Assembly: GCA_020832725.1 (NCBI GenBank)
Contig: JAFIEC010000013.1
Location: 1-5,663, forward strand
Direction of reading: 5' to 3'
Length of the DNA stretch: 5,663 nucleotides
DNA from: Paracoccaceae bacterium
GTDB lineage: Bacteria; Pseudomonadota; Alphaproteobacteria; Rhodobacterales; Rhodobacteraceae
In this document: piece by piece, positions 1-5,663 of the stretch
How the letters are laid out: every line of letters begins with the position of its first letter
Position numbering within the stretch: position 1 is the first letter of the stretch
The notes under the pieces: generated by a model
Databases searched by the model: none
Told to the model about the DNA's origin: nothing
What the model saw: only the letters and a program-made list of their open reading frames with translations
Translations under genes and position numbers: made by a program

Positions 1-42
1 CGGGCCCGGGAGGGGGGGGTTGGGGCCCCCCCCGGGGGGGGC
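1..42. repeat. G/C homopolymer low-complexity tract at window edge
   Basis: The first 42 bases consist almost only of runs of G and C (for example eight G at 12-19, eight C at 26-33 and eight G at 34-41) with one A and two T. Parts are self-complementary (GGGGCCCCCC, CCCGGGGGGG), so it could fold on itself. Nothing else in the window looks like this. The likeliest explanation is low-quality or mis-assembled sequence at a contig end; a genuine low-complexity coding stretch is less likely. Confidence 0.6.
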
Positions 43-190
43 TTAAGGCGGCCTGGGCGCCGCGGGCCGGGTCTACCCCGCCGGGGGTCGGGGCCAGCGG
101 CGCCTCTGCCGCCAGCCGGGCCAGCCCCGCCAGCCGGGCCATCGCCGCCAGTTGCGCCCCCGCGCGTGCATCGATGCGCCGCCCGCTCAT
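1..190 (-). CDS. Short unknown ORF downstream of flhB, 3' end cut off by the window
   Basis: An ATG at 190-188 overlaps the flhB stop TGA (189-187) in the ATGA arrangement, and the frame stays open to the left edge, giving about 63 codons with no stop. The first part reads MSGRRIDARAGAQLAAMARL and continues Ala/Leu/Arg-rich, as in a small helical protein. No Shine-Dalgarno sequence is seen before the ATG, so translation would depend on coupling to flhB. No family is recognised. Position right after flhB hints at a small flagellar accessory protein, but that is inference only. The last ~15 codons (bases 1-45) are nearly pure G/C homopolymer, encode Pro/Gly-rich residues and may be unreliable sequence, so the true C-terminus cannot be judged. 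It could also be a chance open frame in GC-rich DNA. Confidence 0.42.
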   Translation of the reverse strand, partial: MSGRRIDARAGAQLAAMARLAGLARLAAEAPLAPTPGGVDPARGAQAALSPPRGGPQPPPPGP

Positions 191-1293
191 CGGCGGCGGG
201 CCGGGGCGCGCGCCCCGCCTGCGGATCCGGCGCCGGCCCGGCGGCGCAGATCCTCGGCAAAGCGGATCGCGGCGGCCACGGCCGCGTAGAGCGCGGGCGG
301 CACCTCCTGGCCCAGCTCCACCGTGGCAAAGAGCGCCCGCGCGGTGGGCGGGTCGTGGCGGATGGGCACGCCGGCTTCGGCGGCGATCTCGCGGATGCGC
401 AGCGCGATCTCTCCCTGACCCAGCGCGACGCAGACCGGCGCGCTTCCGCGCGCCCGGCTCCAGCGCAGGGCGACGGCCACGTGCACCGGGTTGACGATGA
501 CGACATCGGCCCCCGGCACCTCGGACATCATGCGGTTGGTGGCGATGTCACGGCCGCGCTGGCGTCGGGCCTGCTTGAGATGGGGATCGCCCTCGGAGGA
601 TTTGGCCTCGTCCAGCACCTCCTGCCGGGTCATGCGCAGCTTGCGGCGGTGATCATGGGCCTGCCAGGCCATGTCGATCATGGCGATGGCCCCGGCGATC
701 ACCGTGACCACCGCCCAGAACCCGACCAGTGCCGCCAGCGCCGAGGCCATCGCCGCGCGCGGCCCCAGCAGGACCGCGCCGATCATCTGATCGCCCAGCG
801 CCAGCAGGAACAGGAACAGCGTGATCGACAGCACGATCAGCTTGGCCGTGCTCTTGGCGAATTCGAACAGCCCCGTGGGGCCGAACTTGTTGCCGGCATT
901 GGACAGCGGCGAGATGCGCTGCAGCTTTGGCGCAAGCTTGGACGGGGCGAAGACCACGGCCCGCTGAGCGGCAAGCGAGCCCACCACGAGAATCGCGGGC
1001 GCAGCCCAGAACGGCAGGGCCAGCGCGGCCAGGCCCAGCGCCCAGGCCCCGCCGCCCCCGCCCAGCGCCCCCGACAGCCCCCGGTCGGCCCCGGCGAGCG
1101 GGGCCGCCAGATGCTCCGCCAGGCCCAGCGCCAGACCGGCCCCGCCCGCCGCCATCAGCACCAGAAAGCCCAGATAGGCGGCGGCGGCGTTCAGGTCGGT
1201 GGCGCGCGCGATATCGCCCTTGCGGCGGGCCTCCTCCAGTTTGCGGGGGGTGGGCTCGAACGACTTCTCGGCGCTGTCCTCCTGCCCGCTCAT
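187..1293 (-). CDS. flhB: Flagellar type III export apparatus switch protein FlhB
   Basis: A 368-residue protein of the FlhB/SctU family (usual flagellar length about 350-385). FlhB sits in the inner membrane at the export gate and switches the secretion apparatus from rod/hook to filament substrates after cleaving itself. Visible features: the family N-terminus KSFEPTPRKLEEARRKGDIA (residues 10-30); four hydrophobic segments near 37-58, 84-108, 149-168 and 183-207; the connector MTRQEVLDEAKSSEGDPHLK (221-240); and the cytoplasmic cleavage domain with NPVH at 268-271, close to Salmonella N269. The known motif is NPTH, so Val replaces Thr; the catalytic Asn, the Pro and the His remain. The C-terminal part keeps EIALRIREIAAEAGVPI and DPPTARALFATVELGQE. 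The ATG start has GGAGG six bases upstream and forms an ATGA overlap with the preceding sulfotransferase stop. Flagellar rather than virulence type is chosen from overall similarity; no other flagellar gene is in the window. Confidence 0.95.
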   Translation of the reverse strand: MSGQEDSAEKSFEPTPRKLEEARRKGDIARATDLNAAAAYLGFLVLMAAGGAGLALGLAEHLAAPLAGADRGLSGALGGGGGAWALGLAALALPFWAAPAILVVGSLAAQRAVVFAPSKLAPKLQRISPLSNAGNKFGPTGLFEFAKSTAKLIVLSITLFLFLLALGDQMIGAVLLGPRAAMASALAALVGFWAVVTVIAGAIAMIDMAWQAHDHRRKLRMTRQEVLDEAKSSEGDPHLKQARRQRGRDIATNRMMSEVPGADVVIVNPVHVAVALRWSRARGSAPVCVALGQGEIALRIREIAAEAGVPIRHDPPTARALFATVELGQEVPPALYAAVAAAIRFAEDLRRRAGAGSAGGARAPARRR

Positions 1294-2264
1294 GCCGCAC
1301 CTCCCAGCCGGCGCTGGGGCAATTGTGCGGCAATGCCGCCCGGCAGGTCGCACCGGAAGAGATCGGCCCCGCCCTCTCCGGGGCAGGGATCGGGGGCAAG
1401 GCCCGGGCCGAGCATCCGGGCCAGCGCGGCATTCACCGGGGCGAAATGGACGGCCAGCGCCCGCGCCTCGGCCCGGGTCAGAAGCGACTGGCGCAGCCCC
1501 GGGCCAAAGCGCGCCGCCAGCATGGCGCGGGCCAGTGCCACATCCTCGGGGGCCATCCCCGCCCCGGCCCGGGCCGCCATCCACCCCTCGAGCGGGGGCG
1601 GGGCGGCGTTGGGCCGGGCCTCGGCCAGAGGGGCAAGGCCCCGGGGCGGCAGGGGCAGGGACAGCGCGGCCAGCAGTGCTGCGGCAGGCCCGTCGGGGGC
1701 GGCGCAGAGGTGCGAATAGGGCAGCACATGCAGCGCCACCCCCGGCAAAGCCGCCCGCAGCCCGCCCAGGAAGGCCGGGTAATCCAGCGGCACGGGGCCA
1801 ACCCGCCCCTCGGCCAGGGCCCGGGCGACCATGCGGGCGGGGTGCGGCGGGGCGTGGTGGCGCGCAATCTGCAGCCAGAGCGATTGCACCAGGCTTTGCT
1901 GGTCGCGCAGCACCACCACGACCTCCATCCGGGAAAACGCGGCCAGCCGCGCGCGCAGGGCGGCCCAGTCCATCGCCGTGGGGTGGATCGTGCTGAACAC
2001 CTCGGCGCTGAGCAGGACATCCTCCCCCCGCGCGGCCAGCCCCTCCAGCCGGGCCCAGGCCCGCGCGCGCCGGCGCAAGGCCGTGACGGGCATCACGGGC
2101 AGGCGCACCCATTCGGCCGCCAGCAGGTGATGGCCCGGGTTGGGGCCGAGCCTTGGCACGTTCAGCCCCGCCCGGGCGAGGGCTGCGCGGTTGCGCGCAA
2201 GGCTGCGCTGGATCGCGGTGGTGGCGGTCTTGTGGGTGCCGATATGCACGATCACGCGGGCCAT
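1290..2264 (-). CDS. Sulfotransferase-like protein, tandem copy B
   Basis: A 324-residue P-loop protein resembling bacterial PAPS-dependent sulfotransferases, which move a sulfate group from PAPS to an acceptor such as a sugar hydroxyl. The 5'-phosphosulfate loop is HIGTHKTATTAIQ (residues 7-19) right after the first strand. The 3'-phosphate region is VVVVLRDQQSLVQSLW (115-130), with R120 and a following serine as candidate ligands. RPN at 217-219 fits a conserved C-terminal position of such proteins. It aligns almost without gaps over the first half with the gene just upstream, so the two are paralogues. An earlier ATG would add 13 residues (MPAACAARRPPEA), but the start at MARVIVHIG matches the paralogue and sits four bases after its stop. 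No good Shine-Dalgarno precedes it (GAGG only two bases away), suggesting re-initiation. The stop overlaps the flhB start. The acceptor is unknown. Confidence 0.85.
   Translation of the reverse strand: MARVIVHIGTHKTATTAIQRSLARNRAALARAGLNVPRLGPNPGHHLLAAEWVRLPVMPVTALRRRARAWARLEGLAARGEDVLLSAEVFSTIHPTAMDWAALRARLAAFSRMEVVVVLRDQQSLVQSLWLQIARHHAPPHPARMVARALAEGRVGPVPLDYPAFLGGLRAALPGVALHVLPYSHLCAAPDGPAAALLAALSLPLPPRGLAPLAEARPNAAPPPLEGWMAARAGAGMAPEDVALARAMLAARFGPGLRQSLLTRAEARALAVHFAPVNAALARMLGPGLAPDPCPGEGGADLFRCDLPGGIAAQLPQRRLGGAA
1298..1304 (-). promoter_or_regulatory. Shine-Dalgarno for flhB
   Basis: On the minus strand GGAGGTG lies just before the flhB ATG, with six bases between GGAGG and the start codon. 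It lies inside the last codons of the upstream sulfotransferase gene, so flhB has its own good ribosome site as well as the ATGA coupling. It fixes the flhB start at 1293. Confidence 0.8.
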
Positions 2265-2268
2265 GGCC

Positions 2269-3249
2269 TCAGGCGGCCGCCGTGCCGCGCAGGCTGCGGG
2301 CAAGCCTGATCCAGAAGGGGGCGGTCAGATCCTCGCGGTGCAGGGCCCCGGGCGCGGGCCCCTCAAGCGGCAGGGCGGGCAGGGCCTGCCGCCCGGCAAG
2401 CTGGCGGGCAAGGGCTGCGTTGGCGGGGGCAAAGCGTCGGCGCAGGGCCGCGACCTCGCCCCGGCTGAACAGGCAGGAGCGTGCCTCGCCGTGGGGAAGG
2501 AGGGCGGCCATCGCCGCCACCAGCCCCGGCCCGGGCGGGGCGGGGGCGCTGAGCGCGCCTGCGACCCAGGCCGCCAGCGGCTCGGGCGAGGGGTTGGAGC
2601 GGCCATCGGCCCAGGGGCGCAGGCGGGGCGCAAGATGGGACAGGCCCAGATGCGCCAGGTGCCAGCCGATCACGCCGCCGGGATGGGCGCGGGCCTCCTC
2701 GAGGCTGGCATAGGTGATCGCCCCGGGCGGCAGGCCCCGGCGCAGATGGGCGTCAAGCTCGGTGAAATCGAGAAACAGGCCGTCGGCGCGCCCCTCCTCG
2801 AGGGCGGTGCGCAGGAACGGGGCCAGCGGCAGCGGCCTGCGGTTGCGCGCCACCTCCAGCCAGATGGATTGCAACAGCGCCACCTGCCCGCGCAGCAGGC
2901 ACAGGGCGCGCAGTTCCACCTCGGGGGGGAAATGCGCGCGCAGGGCCGCGAAATCCACCGAAGCGGGCCCCGCGCGGGAGAATTCCTCGGACGACAGGAA
3001 CAGGGTCACCCCCGGCCGCGCCGCCAGCCGGGCCAGCCGCGCCCTTGTGGGCGCGGTTCCGTGGCGCAGGCGCAGGGGCGGGGGCAGGGCCACCCAGTCG
3101 GCCGCCAGCGCGTGATGGCCCCTCGCCCGGCCGATGCGCGGATAGTAGAGGCCGTGCCGCGCCAGCAGGCTGCGGTTGAGAAAGAACGTGTCCTGCAGCG
3201 TGGTGGTGGCGGTCTTGTGGAGGCCCACATGCAGGATCACCCGGCCCAT
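2269..3249 (-). CDS. Sulfotransferase-like protein, tandem copy A
   Basis: A 326-residue paralogue of the next gene, with the same layout. It has the phosphosulfate loop HVGLHKTATTTLQ (residues 7-19), the shared block GHHALAADWVALP (44-56), LSSEEFSRAG (85-94), and the 3'-phosphate region ALCLLRGQVALLQSIW (115-130) with R120. GRSNPSPEPLAAW (216-228) resembles the C-terminal substrate/cofactor segment seen in such enzymes, and RRFAPANAALARQL (271-284) is repeated in the paralogue as HFAPVNAALARML. No signal peptide or membrane segment is apparent, so it should be cytosolic and act on glycan intermediates or protein-bound glycan. The ATG has AGGAGG seven bases upstream, and the gene overlaps the end of the methyltransferase gene by 13 bases. 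PAPS-dependent activity is known for the fold; the acceptor is not deducible from sequence. Confidence 0.86.
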   Translation of the reverse strand: MGRVILHVGLHKTATTTLQDTFFLNRSLLARHGLYYPRIGRARGHHALAADWVALPPPLRLRHGTAPTRARLARLAARPGVTLFLSSEEFSRAGPASVDFAALRAHFPPEVELRALCLLRGQVALLQSIWLEVARNRRPLPLAPFLRTALEEGRADGLFLDFTELDAHLRRGLPPGAITYASLEEARAHPGGVIGWHLAHLGLSHLAPRLRPWADGRSNPSPEPLAAWVAGALSAPAPPGPGLVAAMAALLPHGEARSCLFSRGEVAALRRRFAPANAALARQLAGRQALPALPLEGPAPGALHREDLTAPFWIRLARSLRGTAAA

Positions 3250-3962
3250 GGTCCGCCCTCCTGCAGGCGCAGCGCAAAGACATCGCGATGCGCGCCGAGG
3301 ATGCCGGCGCGCGCATCCAGAAGCTCGAGGCGCAGCACCTCAAAGGCCGGCACCCAGGCGCGGATCAGATCGGGCAGGTCCTGGCCATAGTGAAAGGTGA
3401 CCAGCGCGCCCGCCGGATCGACCGGGTTGCCGTGGATCTCGGGCGGGGCCAGATGCTCCACCCCGTCGGGAAACAGGATGGCGCGGCGGCGGCTGGTGGC
3501 AAGATGGGCATGGACGGGCGTGGTGAAGAGCACAAGCCCCCCGGGGCGCAGGGTGCGGGCCATCTCGGCCATGGCGCGGTCGGGGCGGTTGACATGCTCC
3601 ATCACATCGAGGTGGCAATGCAGATCGAGGCTGGCATCGGGAAAGGTGAGCGCCTCCAGATCCTCGCATCGGGGGCCGGCGGCGGTGCTGCCCCGGGGGA
3701 TATCGCGGAAAAGCTGGCTGGGGACATAGCCCGGGCATTCGGCGGCAAGGCGGCGCGAGAGGGCGCGGCCCGCGGGGGCGCATTCGTGCAGATCGAGGCC
3801 GCGCCAGCCGGGGCAGAGCAATTCGAGCGCGCGCAGAAAGGCCCGCTCCCGGGGGAGGGAGCCGCAGGCGCAGCACAGCAGCCCGTCGCGGTGCCCGCCC
3901 CCGTCGGAGACAAAGCCCTCCTGCGCCCCGCAGACGGGGCATTGCCCGGCGATCAGCGGCAC
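3237..3962 (-). CDS. Class I SAM-dependent methyltransferase with N-terminal Cys4 knuckle
   Basis: A 241-residue protein starting at GTG. The N-terminus carries CPVCG (C8, C11) and CCACGS (C30, C33), a likely zinc knuckle, followed by SLPRERAFLRALELL, as in many methyltransferases of glycan clusters that begin with a CxxC...CxxCGSxxRxR module. The methyltransferase fold follows: GLDLHECAPAGR (55-66) in the place of SAM motif I, without the classical GxGxG; DLEALTFPDASLDL (101-114); DVMEHVNRPDRAMAEMARTL (119-138); and RPGGLVLFTTP (139-149). HYGQDLPDLIRAW (191-203) and ILGAHRDVFALR (221-232) form the usual end of this family. The GTG start has GGAGG four bases upstream and overlaps the preceding gene by 10 bases. 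The open frame extends 50 codons further upstream, but that part is a shadow of the preceding gene and lacks family similarity. Expected role: methylation of a sugar or sugar-linked group; the substrate is unknown. Confidence 0.85.
   Translation of the reverse strand: MPLIAGQCPVCGAQEGFVSDGGGHRDGLLCCACGSLPRERAFLRALELLCPGWRGLDLHECAPAGRALSRRLAAECPGYVPSQLFRDIPRGSTAAGPRCEDLEALTFPDASLDLHCHLDVMEHVNRPDRAMAEMARTLRPGGLVLFTTPVHAHLATSRRRAILFPDGVEHLAPPEIHGNPVDPAGALVTFHYGQDLPDLIRAWVPAFEVLRLELLDARAGILGAHRDVFALRLQEGGPWAG
3257..3262 (-). promoter_or_regulatory. Shine-Dalgarno for sulfotransferase copy A
   Basis: A perfect AGGAGG on the minus strand, seven bases before the ATG at 3249-3247 and inside the methyltransferase coding sequence. 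It is the strongest ribosome site in the window and settles the start of copy A. Confidence 0.85.
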
Positions 3963-5663
3963 AATTCCTCCCTCAGGGCGTCGCAGAAGGCATGGCCCCA
4001 GAGGCCCGAAGGCTCCAGCACCGCGCCCTCGGCCCATTCGTTCCAGGCGTTGACAAAGACCTCCCGCCGGTAGGAATGGGCCAGCCCCTCGGCCCGCAGG
4101 CGGCGCAGCCACATCCGGAAGGTGGCGGGCGTGGCCCCCAGGGCCACATGCCCCTCGGCGCCGCGGCGGGGCGTGGTGTCCCAGGCGGGCATCACCCCGG
4201 CGATCACCCGCCCGCCCATCGCCTGCCGCCGTTCGGGGGCCAGCGCGTTGCGCGCCAGCGTGGCGTGATCGAAGATCAGGCCCCGAAAGGCGGCGCTGTC
4301 GATCTCGAAGCCGATGCGCTCGTCGCCCGGCCCGGTGTGACGGTAATCGTCCGGTCCGATCAGGCCGTGGGGCGGCATCTCGACCTCGAAATCCAGCGTG
4401 CCCTCGGGCAGGGGCGCGGTGCCTTGCAGGTGAAAGCGCACCCCGCCGATCTCCACCTCGCCGAGGCCCATGGCGGCCCAGGCCGCGCGCAGCCGTGCGA
4501 TGCTGCCGGGAGGGTCGGGCAGGTCGGCGGGGCGGTAGATGACAAAGCGCAACCGGGTGCCGTCGGGCCTGGCATGGCGGGGATCGCGCAGGAATGGTGC
4601 CAGATCGGCGGCAAGGCGCGCCTCGAAGCCGGGGCGATAGCGCTGTTCCACCAGCACCTCTCCCGACAGCCCGTCCCAGCTGCGCCGCCAGCTCTCATTG
4701 GCCCAGCACAGGTAGAAGGGAAAGGGCACCCCGGGCCGGGCCAGCAGCCCGCGCAGGGGCGCATCCAGCAGCATCCGCCCGTCGAACCAGTAGGTATGCA
4801 CGCAGAAGGCATCGATTCCGGCCGCTGCGGCCAGACGCGCCTGTGCGCCCATCGTGTCGGTGTGGCGCAGGTCGTAAAAACCCAGATCGGCGGGCAGAAG
4901 CGGCTGCAGATGGCCCGGAAAGCGCGCCCGCGCCCGGGCAAGGGCGGTCCATTCGGTATAGCCCGGGCCCCAGTTGCGGCTGTTCTCCTCGGTCGGGTGG
5001 AACTGGGGCAGGTAGAAGGCGCTGACAAAGGCGGGCGGCGGCGGCGGCGGCGGGCTCGGGCGCAGCTGTGCGGTGGTGCGCAGCCCATGGCCGCCATGGG
5101 TGGCCAGCGTGCCCATCGCCCGCTCGAACGCATGGGCGAGCGTGCCGTCGAGGGCATTCTGCTCGGGCTCGAACAGGGCGGCATCGAGATCGAGCGCGCG
5201 GATCAGGGCGATCATGTGCGGCTTGATCCAGTACATGGAGCCCGCCGGAAACCGAAGCCTGTCGTCGGGGCGCAGCCCGATGCGGCGCAGCAGCAGCGTG
5301 GTCTTGTCGCGATTGGCCCCCCACCAGCGCGGACCCGAAAGCGCCTCGCCGTCGGCGACCCAGAGGGCGGCATCCCGGTCGTTCAGGAACCGCTCCAGCA
5401 GGGCGGGGCTGTCGGGCCCGGGCAGGAGGCCCGCCACCAGCCGCCGCCGCCACGCGGCCCCGTCGCGGCGGTGCGGAGAGCGTTTCGTGTGCAGCTTGAG
5501 CACGGCGCGATACCCGCACAGCCAGCCCGCGCCCGCCAGATGCAGGAACGGCAGGATGTCGCGGCCATGGTTGGGGAGGGTGACGATGCGCGCGCCCGGC
5601 CAGTCATGGGCGATCCTGCGGCGGGCCTCGGCCTCTCCCTCCCCCTCGGTCAGGGTGCCATGG
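3953..5663 (-). CDS. RgpF-like rhamnan synthesis domain fused to WbsX/GH99-like domain, 5' end outside window
   Basis: 569 residues are visible; the frame is open to the right edge, so the start is missing. Residues 1-195 match the C-terminal half of RgpF-like proteins: NHGRDILPF (31-39), LKLHTKRSPHR (55-65), GSMYWIKP (141-148) and LDGTLAHAFER (171-181). RgpF proteins take part in making rhamnose-containing wall or O-polysaccharides. A linker with seven prolines (204-210) follows. Residues 213-569 form a WbsX/GH99-like domain: FYLPQFHP (216-223), NWGPGYTEW, PLLPADLGFYDLRHTD, the acidic WANESWRRSWDG segment (from 320), GVMPAWDTTPRRG, and NAWNEWAEGAVLEP near the end (538-551). WbsX-like proteins occur in O-antigen and capsule clusters; GH99 enzymes are endo-alpha-mannosidases/mannanases, but whether this copy transfers or hydrolyses is unknown. 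A GTG at 5503-5501 could be mistaken for the start, but it lies inside the conserved KLHTK block. The stop overlaps the methyltransferase start. Confidence 0.9.
   Translation of the reverse strand, partial: HGTLTEGEGEAEARRRIAHDWPGARIVTLPNHGRDILPFLHLAGAGWLCGYRAVLKLHTKRSPHRRDGAAWRRRLVAGLLPGPDSPALLERFLNDRDAALWVADGEALSGPRWWGANRDKTTLLLRRIGLRPDDRLRFPAGSMYWIKPHMIALIRALDLDAALFEPEQNALDGTLAHAFERAMGTLATHGGHGLRTTAQLRPSPPPPPPPAFVSAFYLPQFHPTEENSRNWGPGYTEWTALARARARFPGHLQPLLPADLGFYDLRHTDTMGAQARLAAAAGIDAFCVHTYWFDGRMLLDAPLRGLLARPGVPFPFYLCWANESWRRSWDGLSGEVLVEQRYRPGFEARLAADLAPFLRDPRHARPDGTRLRFVIYRPADLPDPPGSIARLRAAWAAMGLGEVEIGGVRFHLQGTAPLPEGTLDFEVEMPPHGLIGPDDYRHTGPGDERIGFEIDSAAFRGLIFDHATLARNALAPERRQAMGGRVIAGVMPAWDTTPRRGAEGHVALGATPATFRMWLRRLRAEGLAHSYRREVFVNAWNEWAEGAVLEPSGLWGHAFCDALREELCR
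3967..3971 (-). promoter_or_regulatory. Shine-Dalgarno supporting the GTG start of the methyltransferase
   Basis: GGAGG on the minus strand, four bases before GTG (3962-3960). The spacing is slightly short, but no ATG lies near the start of the Cys4 module, so this site decides for the GTG start. It lies in the last codons of the upstream RgpF/WbsX gene. Confidence 0.65.
5033..5053 (-). repeat. CCG-type microsatellite encoding a seven-proline linker
   Basis: The plus strand shows a run of GGC/GCG triplets that reads on the coding strand as seven consecutive Pro codons, just after a Pro-Ser pair. It falls exactly between the RgpF-like and WbsX/GH99-like domains and so marks the domain boundary. 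Runs of this kind slow ribosomes and need EF-P, and the triplet repeat can vary in length between strains. Confidence 0.75.

Noticed and set aside
1040..1110. GC-rich inverted-looking stretches as possible terminators
   Set aside because: They lie inside flhB coding sequence (Gly/Ala-rich loop), lack a following T run on either strand, and are explained by codon composition.
166..1719. Long plus-strand open frame (517 codons)
   Set aside because: It runs antisense to flhB and sulfotransferase copy B, with His/Gln/Arg/Gly-rich low-information sequence, no family match and no ribosome site. Long antisense open frames are expected at this GC content.
1294..2112. Upstream extension of the flhB frame, making a 641-residue protein
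   Set aside because: The extra ~270 residues are Pro/Gly/Arg/Ala-rich shadow translation of the sulfotransferase in another frame. FlhB's conserved N-terminus begins at the ATG at 1293, with a good ribosome site.
927..3390. Plus-strand open frames at 927-2309 and 2140-3390
   Set aside because: Both are antisense to the two sulfotransferase genes and share the same shadow composition; the opposing frames carry clear conserved motifs.
3288..4073. Plus-strand open frame of 261 codons
   Set aside because: It mirrors the methyltransferase gene and the end of the WbsX-like gene, with no recognisable domain, whereas the minus strand has full family motifs.
3963..4112. ATG start 50 codons upstream for the methyltransferase
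   Set aside because: Those 50 residues overlap the conserved NAWNEWAEG end of the preceding gene in another frame and resemble no methyltransferase N-terminus; the GTG at 3962 has a Shine-Dalgarno and directly precedes the CPVCG module.
5501..5503. GTG as the start of the RgpF/WbsX gene
   Set aside because: The frame is open for 53 more codons to the window edge, and those encode conserved RgpF residues (NHGRDILPF), so the GTG is an internal Val codon.

Overview
The window is very GC-rich, with pervasive G/C at third codon positions. All believable genes lie on the minus strand, so the biological order runs from the right edge (5663) to the left edge (1). The FlhB and sulfotransferase sequences, the composition and the gene style (chained overlaps, GTG starts) suggest an alphaproteobacterium, most likely Rhodobacterales (Paracoccaceae/Roseobacteraceae). 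This placement is inferred from protein character, not from a marker gene.

Layout in transcription order: (1) 5663-3953, the 3' part of a large surface-polysaccharide gene encoding a rhamnan-synthesis F (RgpF-like) domain, a polyproline linker and a WbsX/GH99-like domain; its 5' end is outside the window. (2) 3962-3237, a class I SAM-dependent methyltransferase with an N-terminal four-cysteine knuckle, starting at GTG. (3) 3249-2269 and (4) 2264-1290, two tandem paralogous sulfotransferase-like proteins, each with an HKTATT phosphosulfate-binding loop. (5) 1293-187, flhB, the flagellar type III export switch protein, with an NPVH instead of the usual NPTH autocleavage motif. (6) 190 to the left edge, a start-coupled short unknown reading frame that runs into an extreme G/C homopolymer tract and off the window.

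Every junction is an overlap of 4-13 bases or a 4-base gap, and no promoter or terminator is visible inside, so the genes look like one polycistronic, translationally coupled unit. The first four genes make sense as a module that assembles or trims a surface glycan and decorates it with methyl and sulfate groups. The unexpected element is that this module is wired by an ATGA overlap to flhB, which normally sits with fliR/flhA. Either a glycan-decoration cassette lies inside a flagellar locus (possibly modifying flagellin or a flagellum-associated glycan), or flhB has been relocated to the end of a polysaccharide operon. The window alone cannot decide. No RNA gene, CRISPR array, insertion sequence or attachment site was seen.
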